Origin: Luscinia megarhynchos
Lineage: Eukaryota > Chordata > Aves > Passeriformes > Turdidae
Length of the DNA stretch: 64,000 bases
Direction: 5' to 3'
NCBI GenBank assembly: GCA_034336665.1
Contig: CM067565.1
Location: 85,500,858-85,564,857 of the forward strand
Shown here: piece after piece, positions 14,124 to 28,600 of the stretch
Layout: the number at the start of each line of letters is the position of its first letter
Numbering within the stretch: the first letter of the stretch is position 1
Made by a program: the position numbers and the translations under genes
The notes under the pieces: model-generated
Told to the model about the DNA's origin: nothing
Database searches by the model: none
The model's input: only the letters and a program-made list of their open reading frames with translations

Positions 14124-17100
14124 GGAGTTTATGTATCATAAGGTTAAATGCAACTGCTGAACACTCTGTAGATGAAAGGAACCAGGATTTTGCATATTTA
14201 TCTGACTTGTGTTAATACAACAGACGTTATCATGATTTCAAGCTTTGTACTTGTTTATCATTAGTGTTTCCACTGTAACCATGGCATCTGTATATAGCAC
14301 AGGCTTAAGAGTGAAAAAAATATCCAGTATTTTCCTCAAAAACTCATCTGAGAAAAAATATAAGTATTTGCCCAATGGCAAAAGTCAATTCAAATTTGGT
14401 CAGCTGGTTAAAATGAGAAACAGTTTCCTCTTAGAGGATAAAAACCCCAAAACATTATTTTTTGTGAATTTTTTTTGCATTTTGGACTTCTGACAAGAAC
14501 CTAGAAACCTAGAAACATAACCTTGACCCTAGGGCAGATATTATAAAACAAATTCTGAAATTTCCTTTAGAAAAATCCCATGCAGTACTATATGAGATCA
14601 AAAGCATTAAAGCTAATAATATGTTGACAAGACCTGTTCTCAGCACATGAGCATTTTCTCAACTCTCTTTTAATAGTGACAGTCCAGTCCTGCAAAAACT
14701 GTTGCATCATTCTGAAGGAGGGGCAGCAATGCAATTACTCCAATCACACTAAACAAGTACTTGGTATCCAGTTCCAACTTTCAGGACTGTTTAAAGGGAA
14801 ACCCTCAGAATGGCACAAAAAGACTTGATGGTCTTCAAGTGTGTTTCAAGTGTGTAGGCTGCAATTACTTTATATTTCAGGCAATAAGGAAGAATGGATT
14901 ATTGTGATTGCTGGTTTTAATTTGCTTGTTACAGAGTTCAGAAAGAGTACTACAAAAATATCTGCCTCAAATGCCAAGAGTGAAATGAAGGAACTGGTCC
15001 TCTTATTAAACAGAAAAAACTGACTGCATCGCACCAGCATTCTTAGCCTAATGTTGGTTCAGGCCATGTGCATTTTCCTTGTAGGGTGAAACTCATTCAC
15101 TTTGCAGACAACTCCTTTTTCAGGTTTTAATACAGACTCCAGACTCTGATGAAGATGCCAATAAATCTGTATACTTCAGTATGTACTCTAGAGAGATGTC
15201 ATTGCCACAGGTCTTCTTGTAACTCAATGAAAAAAGACCCAAAACCGGTGTGATTTTGCAAGAGTCAGTTCTCTGAAGGTCTCTATCTATTAATCCAATA
15301 AGCACACTCAGTATTACAATTACAGTGACACACTCAGTAAATAGGAAGATTTTGGAAAGGATAAAGCACAGTCCTATAAATACTTACCACCCCCCGTTCT
15401 AACTGTGATACAGGGAGGAGGTGTATGCTGTCTATGTAGCACATGAACACAATCTAATGGTAAGGATTTACAGTACAAAACAAGGTAAATGATGCTTCAG
15501 AAACTGCATTACATTGAGCTGACCAGCTATGATCCACTGCCATGTCCTCGATTCTGTCACATCAACAGACAGCAAGCGTAGTCACTCCCTCGTCTCCTCC
15601 CACCCACTGAATGCTGGACAGCAATGAATCCTGATGCAATAAAAGCCAGCATTTATCTGATTCAGCTATCTAGTTCCTCACAGATCCTGTTTACAATGGA
15701 CCTCAACCTGTTAAATTCCACTACTTATCTAGGGAATGTGTTCAGACATTTGAGTTCATCTTAAATATCAGAGCCAGGATGCACCCCAGTCCCACGAAAA
15801 TCCAAACTTGGGATCCAGAATCTGCAAGGTCCTTCCAGATATGGTGACAAACTCACAACATGCACCATGTACAAAAAGAACATACAAAATTATTATTCTT
15901 TCACTAAAAATCTGTGCAGATCTTCTCATCCCTCTGGTCTCAAAGAAGAAACCTCACTGGATTTCAGGAGAGCCCCAACTTGATTATCATTCAATCCAGG
16001 TAAAAGACATCTGCAATACTGCTGCATTTGTCTTTTCCTGATATAGCTATTTTTCCTCTTTCTGTCACCCACTTTTACCATTAGAGCTTACTAATGTGTA
16101 GCTTTTACAGAGCATCAGAATAATCTAGACGCTGATTATCACAATGCAACACATAGGTAGCAAAGAAGAAAAATATTTTGAAGTTGTAAATATAAAAGTT
16201 TTAAAAGCAAAGTTCATCAGCTCCTAATCAGCACAAACAGAGTCTAATTCTTTCATGTCCCTTCATCATTTCGCCATCTCTACATCACTGCATTAAGCAA
16301 AGAAGCTCCAAAGAATACATAAAACTCAGACCTAATAACCCTAGCTGTTTTTTCATTGGTCCTGGGTTCTTTGTCTGTTTGCCAAAAAAATACTGGCTAG
16401 TATCCTTGATCGTGAAAAATAAATACATAAAAAGATGAGCAGATGTCATTTCAGATGGCTGGTAGAGCAGGGCACACTGAAAATGAGATGATAGCTACTA
16501 TTGTTTTATTATACATCTCATTTAAATGACATCCACCATTTAACTGTTTAACTGCAGAAATATGAAATGTGCATATTCAGGTTTCCCGTTTCTTCATTGT
16601 TTGATTGGCTTATCCCTGTTAAATCACACTACCTGAGGATGTCAGAGCAAGGATTTTCCAGCTTTTTTGTACTCCCACTGAGGCACGTTATCCTCTGGGT
16701 CTTAAAGACGCTGTGAAAGCTGTTAAGACACGTTGTGTGTACAGACAACAGGATTTCTCTAGCTGGGCCCAAATTCCACTAGGACCCTTTCATCAGGCTT
16801 GAGCACTTGAAGAAGCATTGCGTTAGATCTACGCATAGAGGTGTCGATCATCTGGGGGAAGGAAGGAGGAGCATCAGTGTTGATGCAGTGAGCTCTCAAG
16901 TGACAGGAAGACCCTGAGGTGTCTCGTATCAGAGGTCAGGTCTGGATTTTTAAGGCTCATCATTGCCAGGCTAACCAAGAGTAATTCATCCTGAAACGAT
17001 TAAACTCATCTAAGCGCTGGATCTGGGCTTTGTGGTAATGTTTTGTATGGATGCATTCAGTCCGGGCTGTTCAGACTCAGTAAGACAACTAGATTTGTAT

Positions 17101-17205
17101 TTATGTCACATAATTTCAGAAACTTGCGTGGTAACTAGATACCTCTTATTTAGATTCAGCATATTTTTCTTTCCTGCCTCGCCTGTAGACCACATGCATT
17201 AGTTA

Positions 17206-17745
<540 letters not shown>

Positions 17746-17773
17746 TCAAACACTCACTCAACGCACTCGCACC

Positions 17774-17791
17774 GGGAGGGAGGGAGGGAGG
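17774..17791 (+). other. Predicted G-quadruplex motif in the PRKCE 5'UTR template strand
   Basis: Four GGG runs separated by single A residues, followed by a partial run, lie about 55-75 bases upstream of the PRKCE ATG. Single-base loops predict a very stable parallel quadruplex on the plus (template) strand. The sense transcript would carry the complementary CCCT repeat, a pyrimidine tract of the kind bound by poly(C)-binding or PTB proteins. The motif is seen directly; function is inference. Confidence 0.7.
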
Positions 17792-18160
17792 TCTCGCCAA
17801 TAAATAGGAGGGCAGGTCTGGGAGTGGGGGAGCAGGGTACGGCGCGGGTCTCTTCGCCTGGCTGCTGCTGTTACCTTTGATTATTTAGCCTTTGCTCTTG
17901 CGACACCCAGTGAATACATTTATTTTCTTGCCCGTGTTTCTAACGGAAAACAAGGGAGGGGGGCCGCCGGGGAGGGGGAGGCGGCCGCGGCTGCAGGAAC
18001 CCCCGAATGCAATCAAAACCCGAGCATAATCAATCCGGGGGGTAAGCAAGAGCCTTCTCCCTTCACCCTGACCATAATCCTGGATCAGTCCTCGCAGAGG
18101 AAGCAGAGCCGCGATCCCGGGCTCCCGCACACGCCAGTCCTGCCCGTGCGCCGCACAACA

Positions 18161-18214
18161 ATACACACACACGCATACACACACACTCACACGCACGCAT
18201 ACACGCACACACAC
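18161..18214 (+). repeat. (CA)n microsatellite, interrupted
   Basis: An alternating CA tract with GC and TA interruptions lies in the PRKCE upstream island. Purine-pyrimidine alternation of this kind can adopt Z-DNA. It reads as TG on the PRKCE sense strand. Confidence 0.9.
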
Positions 18215-18638
18215 GGATCAGAAACACCGGCCGACCCACCAGCCCTGCCTACTGCACAGCCTCCGCTCAGCAAACATCCACCCGGGGACCTTCCATCCGC
18301 GCCGCCGCCCGCCGCCGCCCGTCCTGCGCCGCCGCCTGCTGCTCCGCCGCCGCCAAGGCCGAGGACCCAGCGGAGCGACCCCCGCGCATGGGGGCGCCGG
18401 CAGCGGAGCGGCCCGCGCGGCTCTCGGCGGGCTCCGGCTGGGCGGCCGCCGCCCTGGCGATGGGCAGAGCCGCCGCCGCCGCCTCCCTCCCGCTCCCGCC
18501 CGCCGGCCGCCCCCCGCCCGCCTCCCGCCCGCCGCCTCCCCTCGGCCGCCGCCGGCCGCCTCCCTCCGCGCAGCCCCCGCCCGCTGCCGGTGCCGCTCCG
18601 CCGCTCGCTCCAGCGCAGGAAATGCGCAAAAGACGTCA

Positions 18639-18713
18639 GTGTGTGTGTGTGGGGCGAGTGAGCGGCGGCAGCCCCGGCCGTGCGGGTGCGTTTCTGTGTG
18701 TGTGTGTGTGTTT
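18639..18713 (+). repeat. Two (TG)n tracts
   Basis: Two alternating TG tracts (18639-18651 and 18694-18713) are separated by a GC-rich spacer. They are complementary in sense to the CA tract about 430 bases away, so the pair forms a long-range inverted repeat across the GC core of the PRKCE island. Confidence 0.85.
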
Positions 18714-18862
18714 GAGTGGAGAAAGTTTTGCCTGTTGGGGGAGCAGCGCGGCCGCCGCCAGCCGGGAACCGCGGCGGGGGTCGCGCTCCCCGGGCTGGGC
18801 TTGCGGCTCCTCCACACCCGCCGGGCGGCTTTCCGCCGGGGACACTGCCCGCCCCGGCCCCA

Positions 18863-18893
18863 CGCCTCCTCCGCCTCCTCCTCCTCCTCCTCA
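18863..18893 (+). repeat. CCT-rich trinucleotide repeat (GGA on the minus strand)
   Basis: Pure-pyrimidine CCT/CCG-type triplets run on the plus strand, giving GGA/GGC triplets on the PRKCE sense strand. This is a candidate triplex or quadruplex-forming tract within the island. Confidence 0.75.
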
Positions 18894-19571
18894 CAGGATA
18901 AAGTGGTGAACCAAACGTGGAGAAAGCACCCCCGGACGCCTTCCTCCCCGACCGCCTTTATTAACGTGCTTGACCACCGAGGTCCTGCCCGGGCCGGGAC
19001 CACCACTCGCACCGCGCCGGGCGCTTCTGGCGCCGCGCTGCCGGCGGACGCCCCTTCCCGCAGGGCTTCCCGCCCCTCGCCCTTCTCCCCGCGATCCCCG
19101 GGATGACTGCCCGCGCCCGAAGGGCAGCGAAGTCCGCCGCCCCCGCCCTGCCCCGCCGCCTGACAGCGCCGAGCCCCGGCCCGCGGCTCCGCCGCCCCCG
19201 CCCGCCGCGGCAGCGGCACAGACAGCGCTACGTCAGCGGGGGCCGGGCCGGGCCGGAGGAAGAGTTTCCCCGCGGTGTGCGAGCGCCGGGAAGTGCCGAG
19301 CGCCGCCAGGGGAAGCGGCCTCCCGGGGCCCGCCCGCCCTTCCCCCGGCCGGGAGGCGCTGCTGGCTCGGGACAGAAGGCGCTGGTGGCCGCCCGGCGCC
19401 CCGCGGCCGTGGGGCACTGCCAGCCCCTTTGTCCGCCGCGATCACCTGGCCCGTGCCTGCCCCACCTCAGCCCGCGGCGCCTCCCCGCTGCTCCGAGCCG
19501 GCCTGAGAGGGAGACCGCAGGCCGGCGGTCGCCGCTGCCCTGCGAGCGCACTGAAAAGGGGAAAAAAACAA

Positions 19572-19602
19572 ACCCTTTAAAAAAAAAAACTTTTGAAAGG
19601 GT
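19572..19602. repeat. A-rich imperfect inverted repeat
   Basis: ACCCTTTAAAA, an A tract, then TTTTGAAAGGGT form complementary arms with one mismatch, at the upstream edge of the PRKCE CpG island. A transcript from either strand could form a short hairpin, but the loop and arms are not microRNA-like. Confidence 0.65.
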
Positions 19603-22600
19603 AAAAGGCTGTGAGTACTGTGTTCTTGAACGTTATCTGGGCGTCAGGAAAGATTTTAGTCGTTTTTCATCACCGCAGTGCCAAACACCCTATGAAATAC
19701 CCGTAGCCTGACTTTCTCCTCAGAGCAAACGTACTCGGGATCTGGATGGTTTCCCATGGTGAAAATTATTACTGTCTTAGTTATTTTTAGCCACTGATTT
19801 TGCCTTTGTGTGCGTGTGCTTGTGTTGAGAAATTCACCAGGAAATGGACGGACTTTGCCCTTTGATGGGATTTGAGTTCGCTGTACTATCACAAGAGAAA
19901 AGGCGTCAGTCCTGGCGCCCGGGATTGAGCTGGGGTGCTTCGAAGAACCAGCCGCAGTAGAAAGAAGCTGGATTGCCTGGATCCAGTTGAATAAGGACAT
20001 AAAAGACAAGCACCAGTCCTTGATCTGGACGTGATATTCCTGACTGGAGAGGAAAGAACGGATAATTATGGATTTCTGCAGATAATGGCTCAGGAGGCAG
20101 GTGTTATATTTGGAGCTAATGAAACAGCTCCAGTATCTGTGCTTCCAGAGCAGTTTCCAGATAGGAGATACGGTACTAATGAAGCCAATGGGTCACGAGA
20201 GCATTCATGTTAATAATGGAAGACAGACTTTCTGGTGCCTGTTGCCACTTAGTCTACTAGTCAAAATAGAAGTACAGTAAAATCTCCATGTTCATTATCA
20301 TCTTGACAATCTCCAAGCAGAATCGTTTGATACAAAGCTGTGGTATGGAGCCAATTATGGGAAAGGTCTTCCTTTGCAATTCAGTCTTTCCCGGGCTCAC
20401 AGCAGCTGTGATACATCTATCAGGTTGCTTTTGTAAAAGACTGCACTCGCAGGCCCCACCAGGAGTACAAGAAGGACCTGCTCCTTTCCTCTCAGCCCTA
20501 TTCACTACCTGATGCATATGTACTGTATATTAAGATATATGGTCTTGCATTTACTGTGTGAGAAAGAACACTAGAATTAAATCTTTTGTTTGGATATCTT
20601 TGTATTTTTTCTCAATAAGGGCAATGTAAATACTGTGCTCCATTTCCTTAGATGCTTACTGGGAAACATGAAAGCCAAACTGATACACTGTTTAATTTTT
20701 TTCTGGTTATTTTTAGAGAACTGCAACTGTACGTATTCTGTATGCCCAAGGTAAGTAAACAGAGTCTCCATGGTGAGTTTAATGGCCTAGCATCTCCCTG
20801 AGATTACACATGGATATTACGAAAGTCTGAATAAATACAGACGTTATTAACACAGCATACAAAATAATAAGTAGACCTTATATTTGGCTAATTACATATA
20901 CAGTGTACTGCATACCCAGCTGGGCCCTGATCCCTAATTTGAGCCATCTGCACTTTTCCATGCACTGAAGCAAGCTAAAGTTTGGTTTCACAAATAATTT
21001 CTTCTAAGAATAAATGTCTGCCTGCATGAACAGGGGTTTACAAGCTTACTTAGACAGCTCCAGCCTTAAACTGCTCTAGGAAAATGCAAATACCTTGCAC
21101 AGTTTTAATTTGTTTTTAGTTTGTTTAGGTTTTTTAAATTATATTTTGGAAAAGCGCGTCTATGTCAAGACTGAACTTTTATCACTAAGCAGCGCCTTCC
21201 TAGTTCATGTTTGTGATTGGACCTCTGCCCTCAGATACCCCTATGTATTGGTAAATTCACCACTCTGCCGGGGTTTTTGGAGGTTGCCCCTCATGCTCTG
21301 CAATTCATACGTTTGTTGTTCTATACATTAAAAGTTCTTTATTTTTTGGGCTACTCCATCATTCCTGTCTCTCTATCTACACCACAGACTTCCCAGCTGG
21401 ACCGGTCCCAGAATCACTGTCTGTCAACAGCAATAGAACAGTATTCCTAAAATCCGGTAACTCAGGTACATGGAGCAACATTACAATGCTTCTTGGAAGT
21501 TCATCTAAAAGCTTGGCTCAGTGGTCTCAAAAATTCTAAATAATAGACAGCAAAGAACATTCCAATTATAAGTACCGTTTTTCCACTTGAAAAGTTTTTT
21601 AATATTTGTTTGCTTGAAATTTTTTTTCTCTTCTATTGCTGTGCATTCAGAATGATTTGGTTCTTCAAGAGCTGAAGAGCAAAAGCTATTCTATTTTGCA
21701 CAGGGAGATCTGGTAGAGGAAGATGCAGTGCTTGCAGTGTTTCTCCTGCAGAAGGGCAGTAAGAAGTATTCCAGATGCATTTCTGTCCTCTGTTACAAAG
21801 GCTGCAGCAGCACAGTAAACCATGGCCTGAATTTTTATTATGTTTTACCTATTTTTCTCCAGCTGTGGTTTGTTGTTGTTTGTTTGTTGGGTTTTTTAAA
21901 TACACAGAGGGTCTAGACTCAGGACTGGTTAAGGTGATCTAAGGTCTACTCTCCAGAAATAACTTTTTCTGCTAGAAGCCCCTGTGTTCAGCACTCTGAG
22001 AGCAATCAGCCTTTGTATCAGGGCTGCTCTCAGTGTGTGCTGCTCGACTGGAAAAGACCCCCGAGAGATCATAAAAGCACAAGCTAAATGCATCAGCTTC
22101 TATTTTCATTCTTTCTTTAGGAAAGAGGCTACATCAGCCTGGTAAGGGACAGCAGCAATGGCACCGCCAGCACGCAGTCACCTGCAGACAGCGGCCTCCC
22201 AAGGCACGGTTTGACTCCCGAAAATCCCTTTTAGGTTGCGCCCGCCCTGTTTTGGGTAGCGGCGGTGGCAGCGGCAAGGAGGGACGAGCAAGCTGTAGGC
22301 AGCCTGTCATCTCAGACAGCCCCTGACCTTTCCCTGGCCTGTGCATCCTCCACAGCTCTGTGGAGAAACAGCACTATCTGCTGGAGAGAGGATGCAAAGT
22401 CCTGCCTGGAGTCGCGTTAGGCTTGGTTCTATTGCAGCCGCAAACTGCAACTGGGTTTGAGGGGCTGCTGCTCCAGATTGATAGATAGTTTAGCTGCGTT
22501 TTCTAGAGGATTTATTTTTTATAGTCATATTAGTCCTAAAAAAGTGTTTAAACATTGGAGAAAAGGCAGCAAATTTTCAGGCTTTTCTAAGTTCAGCAAT

Positions 22601-25600
22601 ATGAAAGAAGGAGAGGAGATTTTGTGTTGTTTTATTAATAAAAGGAGCATCATTTCTTAGAGTTATACTAAAGCGTTAGACAAGGAATAAAATCAGCCTT
22701 GAATGCAGGAGAGATTTTTGGAAACATCTTTACATAAAAAATGAAATGAAAGCCAGACACTCCACCCCCCCCACCCCCCATTAGAGGCCCCGTGAAAACT
22801 GAGGAACTTTGAATCCACTCTGGACAAGAATATGTTCCAGGCTTATGAAGATATTCACCAGTATGAGTATATCCACTGAATTCCTTTGAACTTAATGGAT
22901 ATGCTTATGCAAGTGCAAGAGTTGGGTGTTAGTAGAATCAGTCCCTTCCTGGCAAGAAATCAAAGACTGCTGTCAAATACTGACTATTTTTGAAAGTCAA
23001 ATTATTATTTAGTATCTAATTTTGGAGGCACAGTTATGAAAAAAGCATCCTCAAGAGGATTGTCATTCCTGTCATGATGCAAATGATCTTTCGGGTATAC
23101 CAATAGCTGATCCATCTTTTCTAAAAATAAAGATCAGTCTCAGCGAGCTTGGTCCAGCCTCCAACTCCATTTCAAGGTTTCCTTTGTGTCCAGCCAATTT
23201 CCTACTAATTTATTCTTCACTCCCAAAGTATGTACCTGAGGGAGTTACTTAAGGCACTCCCACTGCTCCCTGTGAAATGTCTCAGCATAAGGGATCTTGT
23301 CAATGTGTGATTAATTAGGTCTCCAACTCTCTCTCTAGTGTAATTATACTTTTGGTAGTCTACCCAACCTCTTTTAAAAGAACATAGTGAACACTAGCTG
23401 AGTGTGTTAGCTTTCACTGGGAATAAATCTCCCAGAGTACATCTGCATGGATTTGCATGTTTAAGGTATGTGGTTCTGGCGGGCATGGTGACATGGTGGC
23501 TTCAGTGCAGTGTCCACCAGCCAGCCTGTTCTCAGGTATGCCCCTGGTTTGCTAGCCAAGACTGAACCCCATGATATCATACCTGCCCGGCAGTTCTTAT
23601 CTGAGCTAGATAGATCACAGCCAGTTTAAGCATATCTGCATGTGCTACAAAAACATACCTCTCCAGTTGCAGAACATATGCTTAGGTCACTTCTAGGCTA
23701 GAGATTTCTGGCTCAGACAGGGCTGTAGAGCAGTATGATCTCAGACAAACACAGCTGTGCCAGGGACTCTCACCGTTGTGGGAGCAGTTGTTATTTTATT
23801 ACTTGCGGACTGTGATTTTTTTAAATTGATATAAAAAGTTTTAGCATGGTACATCTTTCTGGTAAAATATAATGGAACTTCTATACTACTATATGTATCC
23901 TCAATATAAAACAGGCTTCCACTTCATCTACATGTCTCCTCTCAACCTTCGCATGGGTATGCTGACAGCATTTACTGTGGGTTTGCCATTTGTAGGATTG
24001 TGACTATTCTATACAAGGAATTGCTGGAAAAATTTCTGAAGGGTAAAACGGAGCTCTGGTCTGTTCCTGGTTTATCAGCCTTCATCCTGAGAATTTACAC
24101 CAGGTTTCTGGGCCAGGGAAAGTTGGAGTTACCTGGCATTGCTCAGGACTATAATAGGAGTCTGTTGCTATTCAGACTCAGTGATTAGATTGTCATTGCT
24201 GGAAGTAATTTTGGTACAGAGCTACAAGGAAAGAATTCTGGAATGGATCAGGATTCAGGAAACAACCCCCTGGCCTAGATCAGCCTCTCCACACACACGG
24301 CATGAGCTTGGAAGTTATTTTTTCTAGGAGTACAGTTCACTCTCTGCATCAAGACTAGAAGTGGACATGAAGGAACATGAAGGGCAGTCTTACCTTTCCA
24401 GGCTATTGCTTTCTTGAGCAGCACAAAATATAAAAAAACATAGTGTATATGCTGCTTGAATTTATGATTTTGTGTTGCATCAAAAAAAAAACCAAAAAAA
24501 CCCCAAACCAACCATGCACAGTAAGTAGGGGAAAGAACTGGTCTATTTCCTTCCTTTCTTCTTTACCAGCTAGACAATTTCAGGCAAGTAGCAAACACAG
24601 TCTGGTGCTGAATGTGATTCCTTTCTTGACAGAAAAGCTGGCCAGTGGGTTGTTACAGCTCCCTGAGACTGGACACCCAATGTTGGGGTCAGCAGCCAAT
24701 TACCCATACTTCTCTTGGCTTTTGCTGGTTTTATTTCTTCCATATAGTACCAAAGTATTGTTGCTTCTAAAAACTGTTCATAATTTGAGTTGGACTTCCC
24801 CAAAAGAAACTGTGAAGGGATCTGAGCATGTTTGCCTCCAGGAAATGGAATTGATCCTCTGCTCTCTCGTACACTACAGGAGTGGAAGCCAGGTAAGACA
24901 CGGCAGGATACAGCATATCAGGCTGGAAGGGTTTACTGTTCTGCTGATCTATTTGGTGTGAGTACACCAGAAGAAATTTGAAAAAATAAGGGAAACTCCT
25001 GGTCTGGGCAGCTTGATATTTACATGCCTAGCCATCAACAGATATAGTAATGTTTCCAGAGAATAGTGGCAGTGTGTAGGTACTTTATTGAAGCATTCCT
25101 AGCACTCATCCTACTGTCTTACCCTGAACCCTGTGCAGGGTTTGGATCATCTGTCACTAATATGTGTGACACTCCAAGGCAAACTCCTCTCACAGTTGAT
25201 AAGTTGCAGGGGACTAATAAGTGTGCCCAAGATGTAACTATCATTACCAGCTTCTGTTAATTTTCTTGATGATTTTAAATTATGCTCACTGTTGATTCAG
25301 TAGTATCAATGAAATGTAAAAAGAAAATAGTATCACTGCTTTACAACACAGAGAGTGAGAAAGAGAATGAGTAAATGGCTGCATTTTGGAAGTACCCCTG
25401 AATTTTGAGTGCTTTAGTTGTAAAATATCTACCAGAGATATTTTTGGTATCTCAAGTTAAGTGGACAATTTTCAGAATTTAGCCCTAATCACTGCTTAAA
25501 CTTGCATATGAAGCCATTAAAAGAGTCTGATAAAAACCAGTATGTTGTTATTCTCAGAGGCTTCCTCCAGCCTACTCCCACAGTAGTATTCAAGAAGTGG

Positions 25601-28600
25601 AACTTTGTAAAATTGATAAGTAAAGGCAGAATAAAGATGTGATATAATGATTTACAGTATTGGAGAGGACATGTAGGATATGCTGAGCTGTGTTTTTACT
25701 GACTTCATAAATAAGCTACAATGATGGGTGAAGCCTAAAAAGACCTATTTGTATGTGCATAACACTATACCGTCTGAATCGTCAGGATTCAGGACTCCTC
25801 AGGAGACTTATTCCTGCATATGTCTTTGGAGAACTAAAATGTAGTACACAGGTTCACAAGTACTTATATTTATGTATTTGAAGCTGCTAAAGCCTAGTTT
25901 CATTTTCAAGTATAGGTGGCAGTTTCAACTTTAAAAGGTCATGGACAATCCAGCAATGGTTTTTGCTCTAGCATACTTCTCATGAGCAGAGGAGGGGTGT
26001 CAGTGCTGGGTGAAACCTTTGAGGTGTGGACTGACAGAGATGGCTTTTCCCATGAAAAAATTATGTTTAATGGGCCTCTACTGGCAAACACAGAATAGAA
26101 AACAGTTGACCACTAAACCGCCATGACTCATGACTTTGGAGTTCACAAACAGAATAAAGACACGAAGGATTAGCAGGTCATAATTACTCCTCAACAGTTT
26201 ATTTTACTTTTGTTTTTCCTTTTTATGTTTGTGGGTGTAGTTTTAAGTCTGTCACACTCCATTTTTCTTCTGCATTTGCATGCTCCAAATATGCCCACCT
26301 AACTATATGTCCAACTAAGGGCTTGATCTCTTTTTCCTTAGTGTTTTCTGCTCTGGATTTTAGAATCCCTTAATAATCCAAATAATGTCTTCCTTCAGCG
26401 TAATTTGCTGTAACAGCACAAGAGGGGCGGAAAGCAAAAGATGTGATCCCACAGCAGAGGACTTGCAACAAGACAGGGCATGATCCACTCCCATTACATA
26501 CAGGTAATTTCTGAGTCTGAGCAAAGCACTAGATGTCTGAGTTAGTGCTACCTAATTAGTGATTATTCCCCTGCAACCTGGTAGGTGTCTACAAAACTTT
26601 CACACGTCTATCCTCAAAGCAACATCTCCAATACTTTCATTCTGGAATATGATAGCTATTCTGTAAAGGCAAAGAAAAATCTATGTTTAACAAATAACTT
26701 TAAAAATATATCCTTTATCATAAATATTCCTGGTTTTGGACATATCAGGTATTTTGGGGGAAAAGAAAGTACCACTGACTAGAAATTTTCAGTATCCTAA
26801 ACCAATCTAGGTCTCAATTGAAAATAATCTGTCATAGAATTTAAAGTTTGAATATGATAAATTGTTTGGTTGGTTGTTGGTTTGTTTTTGTTTTGTTGGG
26901 GTTTTCTTAAGGAAAGCAGACACTCCAAAAGAAATGTGTGAGAATTGATTGCCTTCATCTAAATCTCATATGAATATGTCAGTTATTTCTTGTTATATGA
27001 ATTTAAATGAACTAGTGGAAGTATACTTGCCCTAATGTTGCTCTTGTAAAGTCAAAAAGGTAGTGATCCAAAGCAATCAAATGTAGGGCTGCTGACTCTT
27101 AGCTAATCCAAGATGGGATAAGTTATAACTGGTTTTTGTTTTATCCCAGGCAGTTAACTGAAAAGTTTAAATTAGGTTAGTTACAGTGTTCTTTAAAAAA
27201 ACATAAAATATTAATAAAACCATTGTGGGTTTTTTTGTTTGCTTAGATCATAACTGTCAAAGTAGGTTGGTGAAGAGATACATCATAATTATAAGGACAA
27301 TGCATTTTTCTGAAGTGTTTTTCATTAAAAATGTTCCCCTCTTAATATTAATATAACTGAAGGAGCCCCTTGGGATATCTTCAATATCCAAGGTTTTAAC
27401 ATTTTATCTGAGTCTGGGGAAACCAGTATTATTCACCCACTCAAATGCAAAGTGTAAGGAATTTGTTGCATCTAGAGGTCTAGATATGATGCTTTAAAAA
27501 GTAGCATAGAGAAAAAATCCTTATGTTTCTGCTTATGAATAACTCTCCTATTTTTTCAGATATTACAGTCTCTACACCTTCATTCTTCATAAAATCAATT
27601 ACTAAAATTATCTGTTTTATTTATTTATATTATATATTATATTAGCTATTTATTAGATTTATAAAGAATATAATTTTTATGTATTCACATCATGCCGTAC
27701 CTCATCTCTTCAGTTTTATTTTCTCCCTTTTTTTTTATCTCTTTGTTCATACTGACATTAACATATCTTTGTCTACTTTTCAAATGATTGAGATTTCTAG
27801 TTTGTGCCTTTATGCTCCAGTTTGTATTCTATTTTTTTATACTAGGTTAAGCCTGGGGAGAAATGTTGCCACTTCCTTTTTTTATTAGGAAAAACACATA
27901 CTGACAAATGAAATGAGTGGTTCCTTTATGTACCTCTTCCTCCAACATATGGAAGTAGCTTATACTTGCTGCAAGATAGAGAAAGCTGTGATCTGCAGCA
28001 AGGAGTCATAAGGGAGAGAGGAAGGAAAGGGGCATTAGCAATTAGGTTAGAAACTCTAATAAGGTCTTTTAATTAGTAACTATTTATTGTCACAGAAACA
28101 GCTCATATCCAGTATAATCAAAGTAATCTAATCTATAATTCTAATGTCTTTTTTCCAACTTGTGCTGATTGTTTGTAATTTTACAAAATACTTCATTTGG
28201 ACTGAAACTTTTCTGGTTTTGCCTAGTGTATTTAATATAAAAACTTGCGTAATGTAGTTCCAGACATTTCTAACTTATGTATGAGTTAATAGCATAACCT
28301 TATTCTGACATTTCAGTAGCATATTTTATGCCTGAATATTTCAATAATGGCAAAGGACAGAAATGTCACATCTAGTTTGTTTTGGGGTGGTTTTTCTTTT
28401 TATTTTGGTGTGATCTAAAAAAAACCAAGCCTGGAAAACTGTATAATTGTTTCAAAGTTTTGAGTTTAAAATGAGAGATTTTCCTCAAGATAATCCACAT
28501 TTGTTTACCATCTCTCTCTGAAATGACAGAAACTGCCAGCTTCAAATACATTATGATATCTAAATATTACAGTTCTGGTGTCCAAGGATGATGATGCCAA

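Noticed and set aside
18146..19711. Many long open frames (up to 399 codons) on both strands of the PRKCE CpG island
   Set aside because: Products are Arg/Gly/Pro/Ala low complexity from GC-rich DNA with few stop codons. They overlap on both strands and cover the promoter. No domain is visible.
24443..24961. 172-codon frame in the intergenic region
   Set aside because: It starts beside an A-rich low-complexity run, has no recognisable domain and no supporting gene structure.
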